A stretch of 9,883 nucleotides of DNA, taken from Candidatus Altarchaeota archaeon. Lineage in GTDB: Archaea > SpSt-1190. Shown here piece after piece: positions 1-4,965 of this stretch. The position numbers and the translations under genes are program-made. The stretch is taken from contig JAUUZA010000023.1 of the NCBI GenBank assembly GCA_030590165.1, forward strand, positions 1-9,883. The letters are read 5' to 3'. Below the pieces are notes generated by a model. That model was not told the DNA's origin and ran no database searches. It saw nothing but the letters and a program-made list of their open reading frames with translations. Numbering within the stretch: the stretch's first letter is position 1; each line of letters starts with the position of its first letter.

Positions 1-2
1 CT

Positions 3-296
3 TTTTCTTCATCCCAACCAATAACAAAGCCTTTACTAGTTCCTGTTAAAGTTGAAGGACAATCAACAAGAATTAGTCCCCCAATACCAACAATTAAAGC
101 TTCAGGTCATGAAACTCCAGTAATTGCTATTTTGAAAAATTCAGGTCCAATGAATATTGTTGATATAAATTCAATTTTAATTGAACAAGGAATTCATGAG
201 TGTGTGAGAGATACCCTTTTTAATCGAGTTAAAGTACTTATGAAGAAGGGGAAAGTGAATTACGATGAAAAAACTCAAAAATTCTTTATTGGCTGA
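3..296 (+). CDS. C-terminal part of an unknown protein with a winged-helix-like end (5' truncated)
   Basis: This frame is open from the window edge to a TGA at 294-296, giving about 97 residues. The other two forward frames close within the first 50 bases. The first 30 or so residues are rich in Pro, Ser and Thr and look like a linker. The last 60 form a compact pattern of hydrophobic helix, a DINSILIEQG helix, a probable recognition helix around TLFNRVKVLMKKG, and a short hairpin ending YDEKTQKFFIG. That order fits a winged helix-turn-helix domain, so nucleic-acid or protein binding is possible, but the family is not recognisable and the N-terminal part is missing. Its stop lies 32 bases inside endA, which suggests co-transcription and perhaps translational coupling. 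The function remains open. Confidence 0.55.
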   Translation, partial: FSSSQPITKPLLVPVKVEGQSTRISPPIPTIKASGHETPVIAILKNSGPMNIVDINSILIEQGIHECVRDTLFNRVKVLMKKGKVNYDEKTQKFFIG

Positions 297-780
297 AGTT
301 GTTCCTAAGGGAGCTTTTACGGAAGTTTCGTTTATTAGTGATAAAGGATTTGGAGAAATAGTTGAAAATAAGCTTTGGTTGTTTTCTGAAGAAGCAATGT
401 TTCTTTCTGAAAAAGGCTTTCTTGATTTGGGAATGAATGAAAAAAAAGCCAGAAAATATTTTTCAAAACATAATAAGAATTTTTTACACCGTTATTTTGT
501 TTATAGAGATTTACGAATTAAAGGATATGTTGTAAAATCAGGTGCCAAATATGGGGCCGATTTTAGAGTTTATGAAAAAGGTGTGAAACCTTCACATAAA
601 GAAAAACGTGAACACTCTAAATATTTAGTTTGGGTGAAGGGTCAGGATGAAAAACTTGAAATAAAGACACTACTCGGAATAAATCGTGTTTCACATTCAG
701 TAAAAAAGAGATTAATTATTTCCATTGTCGATAAGGAATTGGATATAACTTATATTCAAAATGCCCGAGTTTTACTCTAA
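265..780 (+). CDS. endA: tRNA-splicing endonuclease EndA
   Basis: This enzyme cuts both exon-intron junctions of precursor tRNAs (and archaeal rRNA precursors) at bulge-helix-bulge folds, leaving 2',3'-cyclic phosphate ends. The 171-residue length matches the short homotetrameric archaeal type, as in Methanocaldococcus. The N-terminal half is the usual divergent alpha/beta domain. The C-terminal catalytic domain is clear: YFVYRDLRIKGYVVKSGAKYG (77-97, family signature), then FRVYEKG with the presumed catalytic Tyr103, EHSKYLV with His117, and HSVKKRL with Lys148 as the third catalytic residue. The ATG at 265 gives a normal-length N-terminus and overlaps the preceding frame by 32 bases. The stop codon overlaps the stop of the convergent small membrane gene by 4 bases. 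Archaeal identity of the window rests partly on this gene. Confidence 0.96.
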   Translation: MKKLKNSLLAEVVPKGAFTEVSFISDKGFGEIVENKLWLFSEEAMFLSEKGFLDLGMNEKKARKYFSKHNKNFLHRYFVYRDLRIKGYVVKSGAKYGADFRVYEKGVKPSHKEKREHSKYLVWVKGQDEKLEIKTLLGINRVSHSVKKRLIISIVDKELDITYIQNARVLL

Positions 781-983
781 TCTTTGTTTTCTTTATCTCC
801 GCCCATTACAACAAAACCAACTAGTCCACCTAATACTCCAAGTAATACAAGTGCTGGAGCATATTTACCCATATCAAAACTTGCATTGAGGCCCAATACA
901 TTTTCCCATCCCGGTGTTGTTACGACCAAAACTAAGAGAATCACGAGTCCAACACCCATCCAAATATTTTTACTATTAATCAT
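777..983 (-). CDS. Small two-TM membrane protein, last gene of the membrane cluster
   Basis: This is a 68-residue protein beginning MINSKNIW. It has hydrophobic segments at about 8-25 and 41-60, a short polar loop with a Trp and an Asn-Ala-Ser site (residues 33-35) between them, and a charged tail DKENKD. I chose the ATG at 983, not the upstream in-frame one at 998, because a strong purine-rich ribosome site (GGAGAGGAG) sits 4 bases before it and it overlaps the 111-aa gene by only 8 bases. Two short helices joined by a small loop resemble the size and layout of VirB2/TrbC or CedA1-like pilus subunits, but that resemblance is topological only and no signature residues are visible. Its stop overlaps that of endA on the other strand. 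Function is unknown. Confidence 0.72.
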   Translation of the reverse strand: MINSKNIWMGVGLVILLVLVVTTPGWENVLGLNASFDMGKYAPALVLLGVLGGLVGFVVMGGDKENKD

Positions 984-1311
984 TTTTCTCCTCTCCACTC
1001 ATTCCACTTCTTCCAAATGCTGATATGATTAAGGCCGCAAAAAGAAGAATTATAATTATTCCTGCGCGTCCAAGTACCCAAGCAAGGAAAGTTTCAATAT
1101 AAATATTTAGTCCAAAGAGTAGGACAAAAGCTCCTGCCAAGAATGAGGTAATTGCATAAATCCAACTGATTGCAGAATTGTCTTTATATTCCCCAAACGG
1201 TTTTGTCTTCAAAAGCGTTCCATAAACTAATAGGAACACGAGAGCAAAAGGTGCAAAGAATTGATAAAATCCCTTTTCACTTAACCATAAGATTATGTCT
1301 TCCATTGCCAT
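976..1311 (-). CDS. Three-TM membrane protein, related to the 178-aa neighbour
   Basis: This 111-residue protein has three predicted membrane helices at about 16-34, 48-69 and 84-100, with a charged C-terminus (SGEEKND). The first helix ends in LLVYGTLLKTKPFGEYKDN, a hydrophobic-aromatic segment followed by a short basic/Phe linker. The same layout appears in the 178-aa protein upstream (LILFGVLDQYKIISKDKKVN), so the two look like paralogues over three helices. The ATG at 1311 shares one base with the upstream stop (TAATG) and is preceded by GGAGGAG with an 8-base spacer, both signs of tight translational coupling. A second Met two residues in is an alternative start. There are no catalytic residues and no recognised family. 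A role as a membrane component of a multi-subunit envelope complex is inferred from context. Confidence 0.78.
   Translation of the reverse strand: MAMEDIILWLSEKGFYQFFAPFALVFLLVYGTLLKTKPFGEYKDNSAISWIYAITSFLAGAFVLLFGLNIYIETFLAWVLGRAGIIIILLFAALIISAFGRSGMSGEEKND
988..996 (-). promoter_or_regulatory. Shine-Dalgarno site deciding the start of the 68-aa gene
   Basis: On the minus strand the sequence reads GGAGAGGAG followed by four A residues and the ATG at 983. It lies within the last codons of the upstream 111-aa gene. It favours the internal ATG over the one at 998, which lies upstream of the site. Confidence 0.65.
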
Positions 1312-1847
1312 TATTCTTTCTCCTCCGTTGTTTCTCCCTTACTTATGAATGCAGATAAAATTGCGGCTAAAATACCCATTGATAGGGCAACTCCGCTGGT
1401 TTCAGCTGCCCACACACCAATTTCTCCTGGTGCATTTGCAAATGCTGCATTTACTATCATTACTGACATTATAATTAGGCCTGCATTCCAAATTTTTTCC
1501 TTACCTTTTGGAATCATTCCATTTTGGCTGAGTCCCTTGAATACAAATACGGCCAAAGTTAAAGCAAAAAGCAGGATGATTAAGGCTATACTCATCTTAG
1601 TATAAAACATTGCAAAGAACCATTCAATTTCATTTGTATATGCATAAAGCATAATGAACATTGAGATGAGTAGTGAAACGAGCGCGTTCACTTTCTTATC
1701 CTTACTTATAATTTTGTATTGGTCCAAGACTCCGAATAGTATTAAGAAAAAAATACCTACTGGAAGAATGTAATTAAATAAACCCATTTCTTGGAGCATT
1801 TCCACACTACTGTTCACATTGAATAGGGTTGTGTTGACATCAGCCAC
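1311..1847 (-). CDS. Polytopic (about five-TM) membrane protein of unknown function
   Basis: This 178-residue protein opens with a GTG codon. After a polar N-terminus (MADVNTTLFNVNSS, with Asn-X-Ser/Thr sites) come hydrophobic helices at about 24-42, 53-69, 84-104, 119-136 and 150-169, and an acidic tail GETTEEKE. Helices 1-3 line up with the 111-aa protein downstream, including the linker after the first helix; the last two helices are extra. The GTG start is supported by a TATA-like box centred about 26 nt upstream, implying a leaderless transcript that begins at or near the start codon and would cover the 178-, 111- and 68-aa genes. No transporter, pore or enzyme signature is visible. The polytopic nature invites comparison with VirB6/CedA-type proteins, but I see no sequence motif that proves it. 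Confidence 0.8.
   Translation of the reverse strand: MADVNTTLFNVNSSVEMLQEMGLFNYILPVGIFFLILFGVLDQYKIISKDKKVNALVSLLISMFIMLYAYTNEIEWFFAMFYTKMSIALIILLFALTLAVFVFKGLSQNGMIPKGKEKIWNAGLIIMSVMIVNAAFANAPGEIGVWAAETSGVALSMGILAAILSAFISKGETTEEKE
1320..1326 (-). promoter_or_regulatory. Shine-Dalgarno site for the 111-aa gene
   Basis: GGAGGAG on the minus strand lies 8 bases before the ATG at 1311, inside the end of the 178-aa gene. Together with the TAATG junction it supports re-initiation or coupling between the two genes. Confidence 0.65.
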
Positions 1848-1867
1848 AATGATTTATCTCAGTTATC

Positions 1868-1877
1868 AATAAAAAAG
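1868..1877 (-). promoter_or_regulatory. TATA-like promoter of the 178-aa/111-aa/68-aa operon
   Basis: The minus strand reads CTTTTTTATT, centred about 26 nt before the GTG at 1847, the spacing expected for an archaeal TATA box driving a leaderless mRNA. No Shine-Dalgarno site precedes that GTG, which fits. The hairpin and T-tract downstream of the previous gene separate this unit from it. Confidence 0.45.
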
Positions 1878-1937
1878 CTTTCTCTATTTTGAGGGTAATT
1901 TCAAACTTTGTTGAAAATAAGAAACCCAGAAGAGCCA

Positions 1938-1967
1938 AAAAAATAAAGAAAAAAGCCCCCAAAGGGG
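1938..1967 (-). terminator. Hairpin plus T-tract terminator after the 315-aa gene
   Basis: Ten bases past the stop of the 315-aa gene the minus strand reads CCCC-TTT-GGGG, then GC and two runs of T (six, then seven). A GC-rich hairpin followed by oligo-T is the form of an intrinsic terminator. Archaeal RNA polymerase needs mainly the T-tract, so termination here is well supported even though the stem is only 4 bp. It splits the membrane cluster into separate transcripts. Confidence 0.6.
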
Positions 1968-1976
1968 AAAATTGAA

Positions 1977-2924
1977 TTAGCTTTTTTTCTTTTTGTCAGC
2001 ATCTGCCCAGCCTTTTGCGGCGTCTTTACTTATCATACCTCTTCTGAGGTCTGCGGTAAAACCAGCCACAACTGCTTCTGCGACATCTTCAGATTTTTCA
2101 GCTATTGCTTTACTTCTTAAGACCCCACCATAGAACCACATTATAATGGCTATCAAGAGGTATATGCTAAGCATACTCATGAAGAATCCGCCAGAACCGA
2201 AGAGGCTACTTATCATACTGAGTAATCCAGTGTAAGCACCAGACCTAGCAGCAAGTAAGGCTATACCTAAACTAACTAATTTAACAGTTATTCCACGGAG
2301 CAAACCAGTACTCATTAAAAAATCTTGTAGTATAAACCACAACATCCCAAGAGGAAGCAATAGTGCAAAAAGCATTACTTGTCCTTTGGCATTATTTGTA
2401 ACTGTTAATTCTCCGTATTCATTATTTATCATGTATTCAAAAACATCAATTAAATCAATTTTATTGTTTTTATCTGAATCTGTAATATCTGAGAAAAGGA
2501 TAACTGAATTCGATCCATAAACAAATACTTTATTTTTTGAAGTAATATCTGTACATTGAATTGAGGTAACAAATAAATCATCGCTTAAATCCGAAGGAGT
2601 TTCATCCAATTCAACGGTTGTAAAACTTCCAATAGCACATATATAATCACTTGGGGTTTGTTCTTCATATGTTATGGCAGTAACATTCATTGTCACTTCA
2701 TCTTTTCTAAAACCAAGTTGATGAGTAAAGTAAGCAATACTTGCATCGTCTTTTCCTATAAACATTTGGGTTAAATCCCATCCAACTCTCATAATTCCTT
2801 CAATTAAGGCTGTGAGAGGACTCAAACTGCTTTGTACTCCGGCTGCATCTAAACCTTGAGCCATTACTGGAGCCAAGAAAGCTGCAATTAAAAAAGTAGC
2901 AAAGACTATAGCTTTGTATTTCAT
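1977..2924 (-). CDS. Secreted-domain plus multi-TM protein with an EF-hand/dockerin-like Ca2+ loop
   Basis: This 315-residue protein starts with a signal peptide (5-22, probable cleavage after VMA at 22). It is followed by an extracytoplasmic region of about 155 residues with only two cysteines, Cys96 and Cys124, likely a disulfide. Residues 149-160 (DSDKNNKIDLID) match the 12-residue calcium loop with Asp/Asn at positions 1, 3, 5, 9 and 12, followed by a VFEYMI helix as in dockerin repeats. The C-terminal half carries hydrophobic segments at about 182-203, 211-227, 231-245 and 247-270, then a basic, Ala-rich cytosolic tail (TADLRRGM...KDAAKGW). Architecture, the cysteine spacing and the DFLMSTGL motif after the first core helix match the upstream 252-aa protein. 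The ATG is supported by a TATA box 27 nt upstream. Function unknown; probably part of an envelope complex. Confidence 0.83.
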   Translation of the reverse strand: MKYKAIVFATFLIAAFLAPVMAQGLDAAGVQSSLSPLTALIEGIMRVGWDLTQMFIGKDDASIAYFTHQLGFRKDEVTMNVTAITYEEQTPSDYICAIGSFTTVELDETPSDLSDDLFVTSIQCTDITSKNKVFVYGSNSVILFSDITDSDKNNKIDLIDVFEYMINNEYGELTVTNNAKGQVMLFALLLPLGMLWFILQDFLMSTGLLRGITVKLVSLGIALLAARSGAYTGLLSMISSLFGSGGFFMSMLSIYLLIAIIMWFYGGVLRSKAIAEKSEDVAEAVVAGFTADLRRGMISKDAAKGWADADKKKKS

Positions 2925-2947
2925 ATAAACTTCTCAGTTGTAATGGG

Positions 2948-2960
2948 ATTTAAACCTTTA
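2948..2960 (-). promoter_or_regulatory. BRE/TATA promoter of the 315-aa gene (leaderless)
   Basis: The minus strand reads TAAAGGTTTAAAT, a purine-rich BRE-like stretch plus a good archaeal TATA box centred about 27 nt before the ATG at 2924. There is no Shine-Dalgarno site in the 33-base gap, so a leaderless transcript is likely. The BRE part overlaps the stop codon of the upstream gene, showing how tightly the region is packed. Confidence 0.6.
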
Positions 2961-3716
2961 CTTGGATTTTTTTTCAGCTTCTTTTAGCATTAATTCTCCG
3001 CGATCTTTGTCGGCTTTGACTGCGAGTCTCATTGCGGCAAATGTTCTTTGGCTGTTTTTTGCGGCGTGATAACCGAGTGAAATTTGACCAACAACGAAGG
3101 CACCAACTGAAAGTGCCAATATGAAGAAGATTCCATTGGCGAGAAGGCCATTTCCAGGAATTACATTTATTAAATTTAGTAGAAGTGACCACATTGTTTC
3201 TGTTCTGAATAAAAGAAGGACGAGTGAAAGGCTGACAGTTATTCCACCTCCCATAGCTAAACTGGTTTTATTCGAGAATAAACCCATTGATAAGAATACG
3301 TCTGTAAGAATTGAAGATAGTACAAGTCCAAGTAAAATATAACTTACAAAAAATAATTTGTTCAATGCGAGTTTGTCATTAATATAAATTTCTTCAGAAA
3401 TTCCATAAAGTTCTTCACCTAAAAATTCTTCATCGCCAGGAGTTATTGCAATTTTTTTTTCGGTTAGAATTGCACAACTGACATTTTCATATTCGTTTGT
3501 ATTAATTTTATCTACACTTGTTGTGAGACCTTGCATATTCCAGATATCCGCTAGGACACACATTTGTTCATCACGAACTCCACCAATTGATTTAGTAATT
3601 TCATAAACAACAGTTCCGCCACTTTGTAATAATTCACTTAATTTTGTTAGTGGTGGGGGTAGCATCATAAATGAAAATAAATTGATGAAGAGTAAAACAC
3701 CAATGATGAGGTGCAT
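2958..3716 (-). CDS. Signal-anchored ectodomain plus multi-TM protein, paralogue-like of the 315-aa gene
   Basis: From the ATG at 3716 this is a 252-residue protein. A hydrophobic N-terminus (MHLIIGVLLFINLFSFMML, residues 1-19) acts as signal or anchor. An ectodomain of about 95 residues follows with two cysteines at 53 and 81. Then come hydrophobic segments at about 120-140, 152-170, 176-188 and 192-212, and a basic, Ala-rich tail (RLAVKADKDRGELMLKEAEKK). The two cysteines are 28 residues apart, exactly as in the 315-aa protein, and TDVFLSMGL follows the first core helix where that protein has QDFLMSTGL. I infer distant paralogy. The frame extends to a TTG at 3779, adding 21 polar residues, but that start lacks a ribosome site and would bury the signal sequence. 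No family is recognised and no enzyme residues are visible. Confidence 0.8.
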   Translation of the reverse strand: MHLIIGVLLFINLFSFMMLPPPLTKLSELLQSGGTVVYEITKSIGGVRDEQMCVLADIWNMQGLTTSVDKINTNEYENVSCAILTEKKIAITPGDEEFLGEELYGISEEIYINDKLALNKLFFVSYILLGLVLSSILTDVFLSMGLFSNKTSLAMGGGITVSLSLVLLLFRTETMWSLLLNLINVIPGNGLLANGIFFILALSVGAFVVGQISLGYHAAKNSQRTFAAMRLAVKADKDRGELMLKEAEKKSK

Positions 3717-3734
3717 TTGATTATGTGGGTCCAC

Positions 3735-3745
3735 AATATTATTTT
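3735..3745 (-). promoter_or_regulatory. TATA-like box before the ATG of the 252-aa gene
   Basis: On the minus strand AAAATAATATT is centred about 24 nt before the ATG at 3716, close to the spacing of the other leaderless promoters here. It supports the ATG over the longer TTG-initiated form, whose coding region would include this box. Confidence 0.35.
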
Positions 3746-3798
3746 CTACACAAGTAGATTTGCTTTTCTGATTATTCAATTATTTACAACCAATAACC

Positions 3799-3810
3799 TG
3801 AAAAGTTTAA
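3799..3810 (+). promoter_or_regulatory. Candidate BRE/TATA box for a plus-strand RNA
   Basis: TGAAAAGTTTAA on the plus strand resembles a BRE (GAAAA) joined to a TATA box (GTTTAA). A start site about 25 nt further on would fall near 3828-3833, at the edge of the GC-rich foldable stretch. No protein gene follows on this strand, so it makes sense only if that stretch is transcribed as RNA. Confidence 0.35.
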
Positions 3811-4020
3811 TGCCAGTATGGGCCCCGACTGAGACGGTCGCTTCCCATCTTGGTTCCCATTATGTTTATTTGGGATGGTTATCGCCGCCCCTACATCCTT
3901 AACGCATTGGTTAGATTTAGTAGAGTGGTTTTTGTCTTATTCTAGACTGGCCCATTATGCCTCCCTTTACTCTCGGAGACCACTTGTTTTTAGATGCGAT
4001 TAATCGGGTTTGCCTCTAGC
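3811..4020 (+). ncRNA. Candidate structured non-coding RNA of unknown class
   Basis: The stretch from 3717 to 4052 has no credible gene: all frames are broken by stops within a few dozen codons. Yet positions 3811-4020 are about 47% G+C (99 of 210 bases counted), clearly above the neighbouring genes. Several stems can be drawn: TTAACGCAT (3899-3907) with ATGCG-A-TTAA (3994-4003, one bulged A); inside it 3923-3934 with 3974-3985, 12 pairs of which five are G-U only on the plus strand; an inner GTCT/AGAC hairpin (3934-3947, sharing one base with that helix); CCATCTTG (3845-3852) with TGGGATGG (3871-3878), again using G-U pairs. The G-U pattern and the upstream TATA box favour the plus strand. 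I found no RNase P, SRP, 5S or tRNA signatures. The exact ends are guesses. Confidence 0.4.
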
Positions 4021-4052
4021 CTTAATTTAAGACATCTTAGACATTTAAGCTC

Positions 4053-4664
4053 TTAGTCTTTCTTATAAAAGTACTTTTTCTTCTTTGCAACTATAATAAT
4101 TTCTTCTTCTGGCGGAGGTGTTGGTGGCAAAAATGTTTGAACAAAAATTGGATCTGGTCGTTTATTTTTAGATTTGATAATATATTTTATCCCAAAGAAA
4201 AGGATTGAAAAGAAGGCAAGAACTGAAAGTAAAGGAGTTAGAATTTCCATGTTTTGTCCGGCTTCAAGTCCTGGAAGAATTATTTTTTCGTATCCCCAAA
4301 CTGTATTTATGTCTCTATCACGAATTTCAATAATAATCTCAATTTCTTCAGGTTCGCGTTCATATTTTTCATTTATAGTTTTAATTTCAAAAGGTTCTAA
4401 ATCAAAGGATTGAAAAATTTTTCTTTCAGGACCTTTTCTTATGTTCAATATTAGGGGTAGTGTTTGAGGTTCATTATTTTTTACTTTTATAAAAAATAAA
4501 GCATTTGTTCCAACATAGGAAACATTCATTTCAAAAGTTATATTACAAAAAGAACAGTCAGGACTATTCATACAACTTTCACCGCCGGTGTAATTACAAA
4601 TTCCATCATCTATTTTGAATGCAAAGGCAGACAAGAGTAAAAAAAACAAAAATAATTTTTTCAA
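4053..4664 (-). CDS. Secreted Cys-motif protein with beta-rich domain, C-terminal TM and Pro-rich cytosolic tail
   Basis: This 203-residue protein has a signal peptide (1-16). A short cysteine cluster follows, DGICNYTGGESC...DCSFC (Cys 23, 31, 37, 40), resembling the DGxC-GE-C-NCPxDC motif common after signal peptides in archaeal surface proteins. A region of about 90 residues (42-131) with alternating beta-strand character looks like an Ig-like or CARDB-like ectodomain. A single membrane helix spans about 143-163, and the cytosolic tail has FLPPTPPPEEE followed by a Lys-rich end. Translation starts at TTG, overlapping the upstream TGA (TTGA), with AAAGGAG 9 bases upstream, so it is coupled to the 85-aa gene. 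The domain assignments are by eye. Function is unknown; it could be a surface anchor of the membrane complex encoded downstream. Confidence 0.78.
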   Translation of the reverse strand: MKKLFLFFLLLSAFAFKIDDGICNYTGGESCMNSPDCSFCNITFEMNVSYVGTNALFFIKVKNNEPQTLPLILNIRKGPERKIFQSFDLEPFEIKTINEKYEREPEEIEIIIEIRDRDINTVWGYEKIILPGLEAGQNMEILTPLLSVLAFFSILFFGIKYIIKSKNKRPDPIFVQTFLPPTPPPEEEIIIVAKKKKYFYKKD

Positions 4665-4918
4665 ATTTTTCGTCTCCTTTTTCTACGTTTACTAATGACT
4701 GATTCAGGAAGAATTATTACTCGTTTTTTTGGAGGTGCATAATAACCTTGTTGAGGAGGATAAGGTGATTGGCCTCCGTATGGATTATATGGTTGTTGGG
4801 TTGGGGGCATTTGAATTATTTCAGGTGGCATCTGGTCTTGTGGATTTCCCATTAATAATTTGAAGAGGAAAACACCGACTACAGCAAAGAAGGCTAATAT
4901 TAAGAGTTCAGCTGCCAC
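4661..4918 (-). CDS. Small single-TM protein with Pro/Tyr-rich basic cytosolic tail
   Basis: From the GTG at 4918 this is an 85-residue protein. A membrane helix (about 4-24) begins almost at the first residue. A low-complexity segment rich in Pro, Gln, Tyr and Gly (26-63, with repeats like PPTQQPYNPY and SPYPPQQGYY) is followed by a strongly basic end KRRKRRRKI (77-85). The tail should lie in the cytosol and could bind proteins or nucleic acid; this is inference. The open frame extends to a GTG at 4978, but that would overlap the divergent tatD gene. The GTG at 4918 has AAGGAG 6 bases upstream and places the helix at the N-terminus. The stop overlaps the next gene's TTG start. It is first in the minus-strand membrane cluster and recognised by no family I know. 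Confidence 0.7.
   Translation of the reverse strand: MAAELLILAFFAVVGVFLFKLLMGNPQDQMPPEIIQMPPTQQPYNPYGGQSPYPPQQGYYAPPKKRVIILPESVISKRRKRRRKI
4674..4680 (-). promoter_or_regulatory. Shine-Dalgarno site supporting a TTG start
   Basis: AAAGGAG on the minus strand, 9 bases before the TTG at 4664 and inside the Lys/Arg-rich end of the 85-aa gene. It is the main reason to accept TTG as the initiator, since there is no ATG near the signal peptide. Confidence 0.6.
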
Positions 4919-4924
4919 AAGATA

Positions 4925-4930
4925 CTCCTT
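4925..4930 (-). promoter_or_regulatory. Shine-Dalgarno site deciding the GTG start of the 85-aa gene
   Basis: AAGGAG on the minus strand lies 6 bases before GTG at 4918. It argues against the 20-residue longer form starting at 4978, which would run into the coding region of the divergent tatD gene. Confidence 0.6.
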
Positions 4931-4965
4931 CCAAACAGTATTAAAGTCTTGTTGAATAGCATAAT

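Noticed and set aside
984-998. Longer form of the 68-aa protein from ATG at 998
   Set aside because: The strong ribosome site lies downstream of that ATG and is correctly spaced only for the ATG at 983.
1899-1916. Inverted repeat TTTCAA-N6-TTGAAA upstream of the 178-aa operon
   Set aside because: It could be an operator, but the arms are short and AT-rich and it occurs once, so chance is a fair explanation; no nearby regulator gene is seen.
3717-3779. N-terminal extension of the 252-aa protein from TTG at 3779
   Set aside because: It adds 21 polar residues before a good signal sequence, has no ribosome site, and would put the likely TATA box inside the gene.
3711-3902. Plus-strand open frame of 63 codons running from the 252-aa gene into the intergenic region
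   Set aside because: It is antisense to the start of the 252-aa gene, has no ribosome site, and its product shows no protein-like pattern.
3811-4020. RNase P RNA, SRP RNA, 5S rRNA or tRNA
   Set aside because: I looked on both strands for GGAAAGUCC and ACAGAA-type RNase P cores, the GGAAGG-AGCA helix 8 of SRP RNA, paired GCGGCC ends and GAAC loops of 5S, and a GTTCRA T-loop. None is present, so I left the RNA unclassified.
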